Of a DNA stretch of 64,000 bases, positions 38,101-48,800 are shown piece by piece (within the stretch, counting starts at the first letter, position 1; each line of letters starts with the position of its first letter). Source of the DNA: Paratrimastix pyriformis (Eukaryota > Preaxostyla > Paratrimastigidae); contig JAPMOS010000089.1 in the NCBI GenBank assembly GCA_027972325.1, positions 97,380 to 161,379 of the forward strand. Direction: 5' to 3'. The translations under genes and the position numbers were made by a program. The notes beneath the pieces were generated by a model that saw only the letters and a program-made list of their open reading frames with translations, made no database searches and had not been told where the DNA came from.

Positions 38101-39630
38101 GCGCGTGCCGTTGCGGGGGCGCTGGGGCACAACACCAGCCTCCAGCAGGTCTGCTGGCCCAGCCCAGGCCCACAGACACACCTGCCCTGCCCTGCCCTGC
38201 CCTGCCCTGCCCTGCCCTGCCCCTGCCCTGCCCTGCCCTGCCTGCCCTGCCCTGCCCTGCCCTGCCCTGCCCTGCCCTGCCCTGCCCTGCCCTGCCCTGC
38301 CCTGCCCTGCCCTGCCCTGCCCTGCCCTGCCCTGCCCTGCTGCGGCCAGCCCCACTCTGCCTTGCCCTGCTGCGGCCAGCCCCACTCTGCCTGTTTCCGC
38401 TCGCCCTCACCTCCATCCTCGCTCGCACGCACCTCGGTTCGGTTTCGGCATCTCGGTCGCTCCTCGGCTGCTGCTCTGCGGCCGTGGCACGGTCGCTCCG
38501 CACCTGGCCGCCCGGTGGTCATCGCCCATCTCAGCTCAACCTCGGCAAAAACCGGTTTGGCGCCGAGGGGGCGCGTGCCCTTGCGGGGGCGCTGGAGCAC
38601 ACCAGCCTCCGGCAGGTCTGCTGGCCCAGACACAGACACACCCGCCGACACCGACACCTCCCGGCCACTAGCCCTGCCCTGCCTGTCATGGAGGCCGCAT
38701 GCTTGCCCCGTCGTTGTTGCAGCCCCCCACCGCCTCTTTCCGCTCGCCCTCACCTCCATCATCGCTGCTCGCACCACCCCCTCGGTTCGGCATCTCGGTC
38801 GCTCCTCGGCTGCTGCTCTACGGCACCTGGCCGCCCGGTGGTCATCGCCCATCCCAGCTCGACCTCAGCTCCAACAACATTGGCGACGAGGGGGCGCGTG
38901 CCCTTGGGGTGGCGCTGAAGTACAACACCAGCCTCAAGCAGGTCTGCTGGCCCAGCCCAGGGAGGAGAGTAAGGGGGGCCCACCACACACTTCGTTCCTT
39001 CTTTATTCGACACACACCACCCGGCCATCAGCCCCGCCTCCGCCTCCGCCTCCGCCTCGCCTCGCCTCGCCTCGCCTGGCGTGCTTGCCCTGTTGTTGTT
39101 GCCGCCCCCACCGCCCGCCCGCCCGGCCAGCCCCACTCTGCCTCCTTTCCGCTCGCCCTCACCTCCATCATCGCTCGCACCCACTCGGTTTCGGCATCTC
39201 GATCGGTCGCTCCTCGGCTGCTGCTCTGCGACCGTGGCACGGACGCTCCGCACCTGGCCGCCGCCCGGTGGTCATCGCCCATCTCAGTTCGTCTTCTCCA
39301 ACAACGAGATTGGCGCCGAGGGGGCGCGTGCCCTTGCGGGGGCGCTGGGGCACAACACCAGCCTCCAGCAGGTCTGCTGGCCCAGCCCAGGGAGGAGAGG
39401 AAGAGGCCCCACACACAGACACACTCCCGCCCCGCCGCCACCAGCCCCGCCACCACCAGCCCCGCCATGCCTGTCGTCATACAGGCCCTTGCCTCTGTCA
39501 TGGCTCACCTTTTCGTCTTCACCTTGCCCTTCCCCCCGCTCCGCCTCTCCTCCCGCAGCTTGACCTGGGCCCATTGCCACAGTCAATTCAGCGCCTCTTC
39601 ATGTCCAGCCGCTTGGTCTTCTCGTTGTAA
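32251..39630 (+). CDS. Locus D: kinase-coiled coil-LRR protein
   Basis: Exons: a 32251-32338, b 32425-32561, c 32900-33406 (169 codons), d 33820-34522, e 34850-35008, f 35148-35224, capping LRR 35366-35443, LRRs 35633-35716, 36000-36083, 36348-36430, 36757-36840, 37116-37199, 37375-37458, 37691-37774, 38065-38148, 38535-38615, 38858-38941, 39288-39371, terminal 39559-39630 (IQRLF, TAA). Same domains as locus C. Three small frame breaks: 2 nt missing near 34366 in the kinase C-lobe, 1 nt in exon f, and 1 nt in the third LRR. In C these sites are intact, and the C lesion is intact here. The start codon abuts the coil array of locus E, so the normal upstream sequence of the family is missing. 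Confidence 0.72.
33483..33715 (+). repeat. GAT microsatellite in intron c-d of locus D
   Basis: Counterpart of 27475-27715 on the opposite strand. Confidence 0.9.
38176..38340 (+). repeat. CCCTG pentamer array
   Basis: About 32 copies of CCCTG with two irregular units; longer than its partner at 22918-23013. Array length explains part of the coordinate drift between the arms. Confidence 0.9.
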
Positions 39631-39736
39631 ATCACCTTGTGCCCTTCCGCCCGAACCTGTTTTCCTGTTCCTCTCCATCTTCCCTCCCCTTCTGCCCACC
39701 TTGTAAATTCCTTCCCATGTCTTGTCCACTGTCTTT

Positions 39737-39772
39737 GGTCCTGTTGATCTTCTTGGCCCAATCAATCGGACC
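39737..39772 (+). other. Conserved hairpin downstream of locus D stop codon
   Basis: GGTCC / GGACC outer stem and TTGAT / ATCAA inner stem, 107 nt after the stop. Mirror of 21467-21502. Confidence 0.45.
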
Positions 39773-39984
39773 GCAACTCAGTTTCTCTTGAAGTCTCCGC
39801 GATGGCAGGGTCTGGGGGAGGCCGCCGTGGGGCAGGGGAGGCCAGGGGCGGGGGAGCATGTCGGCCTCCCTGTGGACCCCCCCAAAAAGTGGGATGACGC
39901 CCTCTTCGGCACCCAGCGGTGATGAGCCCGAGGCACATTGCGCGGCACGGGTGGCCAGGGTACAAAACCCGAAGTCCTCCAGAG

Positions 39985-40066
39985 AGAGCGTGCTGTGTAT
40001 TTGCAGGCGGGGAGTGTTCAAGAAGAAAGATTACTCGCGCCTTCGCGCCATGCGTTTCCGGGGGGA
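39985..40066 (+). repeat. Dispersed MLCIC repeat, plus-strand copy
   Basis: Reads ESVLCICRRGVFKKKDYSRL then RAMRF in an open plus frame. It is the only copy in this orientation. Confidence 0.55.
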
Positions 40067-40084
40067 TGCCGGGCCGAATAATTC

Positions 40085-41250
40085 GTATGATGGCTACCGG
40101 CCGGGGCTCCAATTCATCCAGAATGGCTGGCGGGAGATGAAACACCATTGGCCTTGTGGCGGCCACACCCGGGGCCGACCGAGCTCAGTCGGGGCCGTGA
40201 CAGGCCAGCGGGCCCCGTGGCGTAGGCCAGCCTTACGGGCAGGCTCTGGGTCAGGGGGGGATGGGTTTGAAATGGGGATGGATGGTGGGGGTGGGTGGGA
40301 GACCGAGACAGGGGCAGCAGCCACAACGTGCCATGACAGGCAGGCCAGGTGGAGGGCGATGATGACATGGGGGGAGGGGGGGGGGGGATGATGCTGACCT
40401 GGGGTGGTGATAATGACATGGGGGTGGTGACATGGAGGGGTGATGATGACATGGGGAGTGATGATGACATGATGATGGCGTGGGGGGGATGATGATGGGG
40501 TGGTGGTGGTGACCTGGGGTGATGGTGACATGTGACATGGGGGGCGATGACGATGTGGAGGTGATGATGGCATGGGGAGGGATGATGACATGATGATGGC
40601 GTGGGGGGGATGATGGGGGAGTGGTGATGACCTGGGGGGTGATGGTGACAGGTAACATGGGTGACGACGACGTGGGGGTGATGATGGCATGGGGGGTGAT
40701 GTGCATGGGGGGTGGTGATGACATGATGACATATGACATGGAGATGACCTGGCCCTGATGACCATGCGCAACAGGGCAGCTGCCGACGAGCCGCACCCCT
40801 GACACAAGGCACCCCCCACCACCCACCCACTGGGGCTCCGCTCACCACGGCTGCTCCGGCCGAGGAGGGCCCAACACGAGGTCATTAGGCCCAGGGCCCC
40901 CATCGGAACGTGTAACGCGCGACGCGAAGGCGGGAGTAAAGTTTCTCCTTTTTCTCTTCGCCTGCGTCCTAGCAAATACACAGCATGTCTCTCTGACATG
41001 GGGTGATAATGACATGAACATGGGGGGGTGGTGAGGCCATGTGACATGGGGGGTGATGATGACATGGGACCCCTGCCACGATCGCCATCCCCCCACCCCA
41101 CCCCACCCCATCATGTTCACCCCGATCATGCTTACCCCGCCAACCTGCCACCCTGCAGCGTTCCCCTCCCCGCCCGTCATACATCATGATTCTCGCCACG
41201 CCCCCGTCATGTTCCCCCATGTCATGCTTACCCCATGGCCCAGCGTGGGC
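40085..41250 (-). repeat. Block paralogous to 17.7-19.0 kb
   Basis: On the minus strand, 40260-40085 reads LPVRLAYATGP and then a TELG-like segment, matching 18860-18990, and 40350-41230 is filled with the same CATGTCATCATCACC minisatellite. No full gene can be drawn. The block suggests a duplicated, inverted copy of the unresolved gene at 17.35-19.2 kb. Confidence 0.6.
40905..40998 (-). repeat. Dispersed MLCIC repeat, copy
   Basis: Minus frame starts DMLCIC and continues to LYSRLRVARYTF. Flanked by the minisatellite on both sides. Confidence 0.55.
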
Positions 41251-41279
41251 AGATCCGAAGCCCCGGCACCCCACTGACC

Positions 41280-41760
41280 AGCCTTTGGGGTAGGACGACT
41301 TGAGGGGCGCCGTGACGGGGCCGCCTCTAGGCTCTGGTCTGGGAAAAGCAGCCTCCGCTGCTTGTTGGGGTGGTTTTGGGTGCGAACGCCCTCTCCCCCT
41401 CCCCCTCCCTCCCCCTCCCCCAGGCCTTCCGATCGCGGCCGCTACCTCCCTCCGCGCTCCCTTCTCACTCGCCACCGTCCACCGCCCCCTCCCACCCCAG
41501 GCCGTCGTCCGACTCCGATTGCGCGTCTCGGCCGGCGGATCGCTCCCTGGAGGAGCAGTTGAGGTGCGGGTCCTGGAGCCGCCCCCCCCCCGCTGCCCCG
41601 ACCTGTGCATCGCGCCCCGCCCTGCCGGCCCTGTCTGCTCTGCCCCCCGTTCGCCCACGATCCGATAGCAGGGTCCCATTTCATCTCCCCAACTGCCATG
41701 GTCCACGAGCCGACGAACGAGCGAGGTGAGCCGTACGGAGACTCTTGGAAATGATCTGTA
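41280..41760. other. Unassigned GC-rich segment
   Basis: Several short Pro/Arg-rich frames on both strands, none recognised and none with matching splice signals. I see no supported gene here. Confidence 0.3.
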
Positions 41761-41794
41761 CTGGCCATCATACGGGTCATTCGGCCCGGCCCCC

Positions 41795-41890
41795 CCTGGA
41801 GTGTAACGCATGGCGCGAAGGCGCGAGTAATCTTTCTTCTTGAACTTATCGCCTACACCCTCACAAATACACAGCATGTTCTCTCTGGTC
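41795..41890 (-). repeat. Dispersed MLCIC repeat, copy
   Basis: Minus frame reads ENMLCICEGVGDKFKKKDYS then RLRAMRYTPGG. It is the best-preserved copy. Confidence 0.6.
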
Positions 41891-42104
41891 GTTTCCGCAG
41901 GATGCCAGACGCGAGGAGACGTCTGTCCCCCCACTCGAACTCACGCACGTCTCACAGACACAGAGAACCGGAGTGCCGCAGAGAGAGAGACATCCAGATC
42001 GACACAGAAAAAATAAAACGACTCCACCAGATTTACAATCCAAATCAGAGACCCTTGAATGCGACCACGGCCACCAACCCAAGCGCAAGTCGGGCCGCAT
42101 CTCC

Positions 42105-42493
42105 TCAGAACAGGAGGCCCACCAAGAGGTTGAATGCGATCACGGCCACCAACCCAAGCGCAGTCCGGCCGCGGTGATGCAAGAGCGATCCGAGCGCCCG
42201 CCGGGCGCAGGGCAGGGCGATCAGGATGATACAATGGCACCAGACGGCCACTTGGGAGGACACCCGAAAGACGGCCCAGAGTTGGCGGCGGGTCGAAATG
42301 CTCCGAGGCGACCTGAAGAGGGACGGTGCGTGTATTGCGTTATAGAGGGACGGTGCGTGTATTGCGTTGTGTGTGCGTTATGTGTGTGAGTCAGGCAACG
42401 ATGTCTGCGCGAGTGGGCAGGCGTGTCGTGGGGGGGTCTTCGCCAACAACAACAACAACAACATCATCAGCATCATCCAATCACCATCATCAC

Positions 42494-42538
<45 letters not shown>

Positions 42539-42572
42539 ATCATCATCCAATCATCATCATCATCATCATCTG

Positions 42573-42628
<56 letters not shown>

Positions 42629-44168
42629 ATCCTCATCATCAACAGATGCGTCGCGCGTCCGAAGGAATCGTCGTTAATCGGACGGGTGTGGCGGGTATGG
42701 TATGTGGGCGTTGGAGCAAAGGGGGCGAAAGGCCGTGCGTGCGAGTGTGTGAGGAGGCAGCGGCCGGGGTGTGCGGCGTGCTGGAGACGCAGCTTGGGGA
42801 CGGACATGCCCAGCCGTCGTAAGCCCGGGGGCTCGTAGTGCGAGACGCGCTCTTTGAGAGATCCCAGCACCGGAATGATCATGATGCACGAGAGCGCGAA
42901 GGGCGCGAAGAAGAGACCCCGCAGGGCCACCGGCCGCCCGCCCAGCCACATGCAGAGGCCCACGTACTCGGCTGTGGATAGGAGATTCGGAGTCGTGAGT
43001 GGCCAGGGATCGGCCACGAAACAGAAACACAAACAACACAGATATCCCCCACGGAATCTCGACTAATTGGAAACCCACAGAGTGGCAATGAACACAAGAC
43101 AGGAAGGAGGCTTCAAATCATTTTCCACGGACCTAAACACGGCACCCACGTAAAGAGCGATCCGACAACTTTGGCTCCGAAGTCGCGTTGATGGGCCAGA
43201 ACCCAAGCGAATCCCAGGGCAGGTAAGGCCATCGGTGACAGGACAACCCACCAGGGGATGTAGGCCAGCCATCGCCACGTGGGGTCGGCACGCATCGTCA
43301 GGGGCAGCAGAACGAGCCACAGGGCCACGCACACCCAAACGGTCCACTTGTCCCAGGTCCGCTCGAGGTACCGACGGGCGCGCGCCCTCGACCGCACGGC
43401 GCACACCGTCGAGACGGCCAGGGCGGGCAGCCAGGCCCGGGTGATGGAGATGGGCAGCAGCCCGTCCAGGCGGGCCAACGACAGGGCTGTGCTGGCCATC
43501 AGGGACAGCCAGGTCAGCCCGAAGAGCCGGTAGCAGGCCAGCGAGGGGGACCGGAGAGCGTTCAGGCACCAGGGCAGCAGGACGCCCGCACCCAGCAGGC
43601 AGGGCGTGCCCGCAAGCAACCAGGACCCCGTCAGGAGCCGCGAGGGGATCCAGAAGGGCACCACCCCATCGGCCTTGCAAACCAGTGCGTAGAAGCCGCT
43701 GTACAGCAGCCCCAGCATGACCGGCCGCGAGACGAGCGCGTAGCTGTGGTGCAACTCGTAGCTCACGTACTCACGCTTGGCGGCGCTCTTTGTCTTACGG
43801 ATCATGTCCGCACAGGACTTGCACCGGTCCTTGTACGACCAGCCCTCGGCCTCCCAGAGCTGGCGGGTCGTTTTGAGGGCATCGCCGACATCGTCGGGAA
43901 TCGCGGGCAGCATGACCTCCTCGAAGAGGCGCTTGTAGATGAAGTCTTGCTGGGAAACATCGTGAAATTGGCGGCTGACCCGAGAAACCACAGCCAGTTC
44001 GCTTGGAATGAGCCGCAGGAAGATGAGGCCGAGCACATCGTTGCTCAGGTCTGCATACGGTGCTTGAAAAGAAGAAACCTTAGTGGCCAGCTTGGATGAG
44101 CGTCGCAGGAGAGCCTTGGTGGCACCTGCCCTCTCCTTGGCAAGAGCCAAAAAACCGGCCACGGCCAT
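42105..44168 (-). CDS. F-box protein with multiple transmembrane helices
   Basis: Three exons: 43133-44168, 42806-42971 and 42105-42312 (TGA at 42105-42107). Both donors are GTCCGT and both acceptors end in CAG. The exons join in frame (1036 + 166 + 208 nt, 469 codons plus stop). Residues about 35-80 are an F-box: LSNDVLGLIFLRLIPSELAV, then SRVSRQFHDVSQQDFIYKRL. This is followed by at least 8 hydrophobic segments, for example LLTGSWLLAGTPCLLGAG, WVCVALWLVLLPL and, at the C terminus, TALGLVAVIAFNLLVGLLF. Start chosen at MAVAGFLALAK (GCCATGG context); the frame is open up to Met at 44450. F-boxes recruit SCF ubiquitin ligases, so this could be a membrane-anchored adaptor. The pairing is unusual. 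A distant likeness to TMEM185-type membrane proteins is only an impression. Confidence 0.78.
42455..42640 (+). repeat. ATC microsatellite in intron 2 of the F-box gene
   Basis: (ATC)n with a few CCAATCATC units, preceded by AACAACAAC. Lies between 42312 and 42806. Confidence 0.93.
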
Positions 44169-44905
44169 GGCAGTCTCTTCTGTCCAGAGGTTGAAGTCGA
44201 AAGCAGGAGTAATTGAACACGCTATCTCGGCAGGGCGAAGGGTCAGTTCCGTGGTTACGGGGCCACGTTTTTGGGTGGACCTGAAGGATTCGAGATGTTC
44301 GAGCGGGTCAAACCCAAACCACGTCGGCACGCCTATGGGCAAAACGACCAACCGCCTCGCTCGGTGGGCTCGGGCCTGGCCCTGACCCGGACAGGAACCC
44401 ATGGGGGGCTCACTGTTTCTCTCTTGGAATATCCTAGTTTGGTTGGGCATCGAGCCTCACAGCTGCGGTCACGAAGGGGGCGCGACGATCGAAGGGGCGC
44501 ATGAGGCACCAAAATCGCAAAAAGACTTAATTAAAAATTCTGCAGGCTCAATTTTTTCTTTGGGGTCTAGTTTCCCAGACCCAACGCAAACGACCGAGAG
44601 CCTGCGGATGAACCGGATCGTCGGTCGAAATGGATTCCCATTTTGGGATTGGCCCGGATAAGGGCCCAACGGACACCCCCAAACAAAATGTGACTACCCA
44701 CACATGCCCGATTTGGTGTGGCGAGCCTGAGCTCGCATTGGATGGGGGAGAAAGTGGATGACCGACCGCCATCTGATGCCCTTCCGAGGGCCCATTCCAA
44801 AAAGGGGCTCTGTGCAGCAGTGCACCGCACTTGGGAAACATCATTCCCAGTGCCAGAATGAGCCCATTCCTAACCGATCCCCGGGAAAATTGGAAGCAAA
44901 AACAT
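44169..44905. other. Upstream region of the F-box gene, no supported gene
   Basis: The minus frame remains open to 44450 but I prefer the internal start at 44168. The stretch 44529-44570 (AAATTCTGCAGGCTCA then T-rich) resembles 54593-54640 in the spacer of inverted repeat 2. Nothing else is recognised. Confidence 0.3.
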
Positions 44906-44955
44906 CCTTAGTTAGCCTCACACGAGGCTGCATTAACACGAGACTGACTGACTGG
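44906..44955 (+). repeat. LINE target sequence with GCCTC-ACAC-GAGGC hairpin
   Basis: This 50-bp sequence (CCTTAGTTAGCC..., hairpin, then CATTAACACGAG...) recurs on the other strand at 55120-55169, next to the 3' end of the second LINE. Its last part is duplicated at 53464-53485 after the first LINE. Confidence 0.75.
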
Positions 44956-44956
44956 C

Positions 44957-45840
44957 AGGACCAGAAACCCCCGGCGCCTGTGGCACCCTCTGCTCCCGGC
45001 TCGGTTCCGACGGTCACGGTGGCGGCTCTAGCTCCGACTGCGCGGGGGCGCGTAGGTGACCTGGGGACCCAGCAGCATGCGCAGCAGGGGCCAACTCAGC
45101 TCCAGTCCGTTTACCTGCGTCGCACCCCGGGAACCCCCTGGCCAGAGATCCTGGGGGAACTCCCCCAGAAGCCAATGAGCATCCGTTATGGCCCGAGGAA
45201 GCGCTATTGTTATGTCGAGCTCCCGGTTGGGGCATTCGAGGAGCTTCGTGCAGCACCACCCCCTGGACTGTTCGTGGGCCTGGCGACCCGTCGCGCTGCG
45301 AATGGGAAAGCACCATCCCAGGACCGAGAAGCCTCACCCAGAGAGCGGAGATCGACAGCCAAAGAAGTGGTACCCGTGGATGACCGTACCTCTCCTGCTG
45401 ATGATGACGAGGAGTGCCTTGTCCTCCCGAGCGAGCTCCCCGCTGAGGATGAACCGACGACCGCACCTGCGAGGGAAGACCCCGGGACTCGGCCTGCGCA
45501 TGCGGCGAGGCCCAGTAGCTTGCCCAGAAGGAGGAGGGCCCAAGAGGCTGCTCTTGCCGCCTCCACTGTAATCCCTGTGGGGGAGCCGGAGCGTCATGTG
45601 CGGGGAGGACGGCGGCCGTCGCGGGAGGCGGTGAATGCCAACGCGATCCGCCAGAGAACAGGAGAGCCGCAACTGGCCCGGACGGTGATGGTGCCTCGGG
45701 GGGGGCAGGGCCTCATCCAAGTCCAACTGGGGGATGGAACCCTGATGTGGGTACAGCCAGTGCCTCAGGTGCAAGACGGCGGGAGGGCCTTTCGCAACCG
45801 AGGGCGACGCGGCGGCGGACGGGGAGGCCGCCGTCTCTAA
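44957..45840 (+). CDS. LINE copy 1 ORF1, 5'-truncated
   Basis: The frame is open from flanking DNA and ends in TAA at 45838-45840. It holds MSIRYGPRKRYCYVELPVGA, an acidic middle (VDDRTSPADDDEECLVLP) and a basic C terminus rich in RGG (FRNRGRRGGGRGGRRL). RGG boxes bind RNA, and ORF1 proteins of LINEs coat the element RNA; no RRM or CCHC motif is seen. The next frame (ORF2) is already open at the ORF1 stop codon, so ORF2 could start by reinitiation or frameshift. Confidence 0.7.
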
Positions 45841-45841
45841 G

Positions 45842-48800
45842 AGTCTGGAGAGCCCGCCACTGACCAGGGCCGGACGGAGGCTCCGTGCGTTGTTCGAGGT
45901 GGAAAGCCTGGGACACCGGATCCCTCCGATGGTGCATGAAGGCCCGTCTGTGGCCGCGCTGAGGGGGCCGCCGTTCGCGGGGGCAGCGGTGGGCCCGGCC
46001 GGGTCCACGCTGCCCATGGGGCCCCTGCTTCGGATGCCGCCTGAGCCGCATGCACCGCCTGCGTTGTCGCATGGGGCTGGCCCGTCGGGGTCGGCGCCGT
46101 CCCCGGGACCCCCGCTGCCTGTGCCTCTGGTTCCGCCTGCCGTGCCGCTGCCGGGTGCCGCCTCGGCCGCTGCTCCGCCGGTGCCTGGCCCTCGGCCGGG
46201 TGCCGCCGCCTGGGGGGGCCGCCGCTTGTCGGTGCTGTCGGCCGGGCCGCTTGGGTCCGCGTCTGGGGGTTCGGCGGCCGGCCCGCCTGGGTCGGCGCCG
46301 TCCCCGGGACCCCCGCTGCCTGTGCCTCTGGTTCCGCCTGCCGTGCCGCTGCCGGGTGCCGCCTCGGCCGCTGCTCCGCCGGTGCCTGGCCTTCGGCCGG
46401 GTGCTGCCGCCTTGGGGGGCCGCCGCTTGTCGGTGCTGTCGGCCGGGCCGCTTGGGTCCGCGTCTGGGCCGCCTGGGTCGGCGCCGTCCCCGGGACCCCC
46501 GCTGCCTGTGCCTCTGGTTCCGCCTGCCGTGCCGCTGCCGGGTGCCGCCTCGGCCGCTGCTCCGCCGGTGCCTGGCCCTCGGCCGGGTGCTGCCGCCTGG
46601 GGGGGCCGCCGCTTGTCGGTGCTGTCGGCCGGGCCGCTTGGGTCCGCGTCTGGGGGTTCGGCGGCCGGCCCGCCTGGGTCGGCGCCGTCCCCGGGACCCC
46701 CGCTGCCTGTGCCTCTGGTTCCGCCTGCCGTGCCGCTGCCGGGTGCCGCCTCGGCCGCTGCTCCGCCGGTGCCTGGCCTTCGGCCGGGTGCTGCCGCCTT
46801 GGGGGGCCGCCGCTTGTCGGTGCTGTCGGCCGGGCCGCTTGGGTCCGCGTCTGGGCCGCCTGGGTCGGCGCCGTCCCCGGGACCCCCGCTGCCTGTGCCT
46901 CTGGTTCCGCCTGCCGTGCCGCTGCCGGGTGCCGCCTCGGCCGCTGCTCCGCCGGTGCCTGGCCCTCGGCCGGGTGCTGCCGCCTGGGGGGGCCGCCGCT
47001 TGTCGGTGCTGTCGGCCGGGCCGCTTGGGTCCGCGTCTGGGGGTTCGGCGGCCGGCCCGCCTGGGTCGGCGCCGTCCCCGGGACCCCCGCTGCCTGTGCC
47101 TCTGGTTCCGCCTGCCGTGCCGCTGCCGGGTGCCGCCTCGGCCGCTGCTCCGCCGGTGCCTGGCCTTCGGCCGGGTGCTGCCGCCTTGGGGGGCCGCCGC
47201 TTGTCGGTGCTGTCGGCCGGGCCGCTTGGGTCCGCGTCTGGGGGTTCGATGGCTGGCCCGCCTGGGTCGGCGCCGTCCCCGGGACCCCCGCTGCCTGTGC
47301 CTCTGGTTCCGCCTGCCGTGCCGCTGCCGGGTGCCGCCTCGGCCGCTGCTCCGCCGGTGCCTGGCCCTCGGCCGGGTGCTGCCGCCTTGGGGGGCCGCCG
47401 CTTGTCGGTGCTGTCGGCCGGGCCGCTTGGGTCCGCGTCTGGGGGTTCGGCGGCCGGCCCGCCTGGGTCGGTGCCGTCCCCGGGACCCCCGCTGCCTGTG
47501 CCTCTGGTTCCGCCTGCCGTGCCGCTGCCGGGTGCCGCCTCGGCCGCTGCTCCGCCGGTGCCTGGCCTTCGGCCGGGTGCTGCCGCCTTGGGGGGCCGCC
47601 GCTTGTCGGTGCTGTCGGCCGGGCCGCTTGGGTCCGCGTCTGGGGGTTCGGCGGCCGGCCCGCCTGGGTCGGCGCCGTCCCCGGGACCCCCGCTGCCTGT
47701 GCCTCTGGTTCCGCCTGCCGTGCCGCTGCCGGGTGCCGCCTCGGCCGCTGCTCCGCCGGTGCCTGGCCTTCGGCCGGGTGCTGCCGCCTTGGGGGGCCGC
47801 CGCTTGTCGGTGCTGTCGGCCGGGCCGCTTGGGTCCGCGTCTGGGCCGCCTGGGTCGGCGCCGTCCCCGGGACCCCCGCTGCCTGTGCCTCTGGTTCCGC
47901 CTGCCGTGCCGCTGCCGGGTGCCGCCTCGGCCGCTGCTCCGCCGGTGCCTGGCCCTCGGCCGGTGCTGCCGCCTGGGGGCCGCCGCTTGTCGGTGCTGTC
48001 GGCCGGGCCGCTTGGGTCCGCGTCTGGGGGTTCGGCCGGCCCGCCTGGGTCGGTGCCGTCCCCGGGACCCCCGCTGCCTGTGCCTCTGGTTCCGCCTGCC
48101 GTGCCGCTGCCGGGTGCCGCCTCGGCCGCTGCTCCGCCGGTGCCTGGCCCTCGGCCGGGTGCTGCCGCCTTGGGGGGCCGCCGCTTGTCGGTGCTGTCGG
48201 CCGGGCAGCTTGGGTCCGCGTCTGGGGGTTCGGTGGCTGGCCCGCCTGGGTCGGCGCCGTCCCCGGGACCCCCGCTGCCTGTGCCTCTGGTTCCGCCTGC
48301 CGTGCCGCTGCCGGGTGCCGCCTCGGCCGCTGCTCCGCCGGTGCCTGGCCTTCGGCCGGGTGCTGCCGCCTTGGGGGGCCGCCGCTTGTCGGTGCTGTCG
48401 GCCGGGCCGCTTGGGTCCGCGTCTGGGCCGCCTGGGTCGGCGCCGTCCCCGGGACCCCCGCTGCCTGTGCCTCTGGTTCCGCCTGCCGTGCCGCTGCCGG
48501 GTGCCGCCTCGGCCGCTGCTCCGCCGGTGCCTGGCCCTCGGCCGGGTGCTGCCGCCTTGGGGGGCCGCCGCTTGTCGGTGCTGTCGGCCGGGCAGCTTGG
48601 GTCCGCGTCTGGGGGTTCGGTGGCTGGCCCGCCTGGGTCGGCGCCGTCCCCGGGACCCCCGCTGCCTGTGCCTCTGGTTCCGCCTGCCGTGCCGCTGCCG
48701 GGTGCCGCCTCGGCCGCTGCTCCGCCGGTGCCTGGCCCTCGGCCGGGGGCCGCCGCCTCGGTGGGCCGCCGCTTGTCGGTGCCGTCGGCCGCGCTGCTCG

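Larger units (their letters stand above)
32945..39925. repeat. Large inverted repeat 1, right arm
   Basis: Reverse-complement partner of 21320-28245. Inner homology begins in the Pro/Ser linker of exon c; outer homology ends shortly after the 3' hairpin, near the GATGAGCC shared by 21320 and 39920. Confidence 0.9.
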
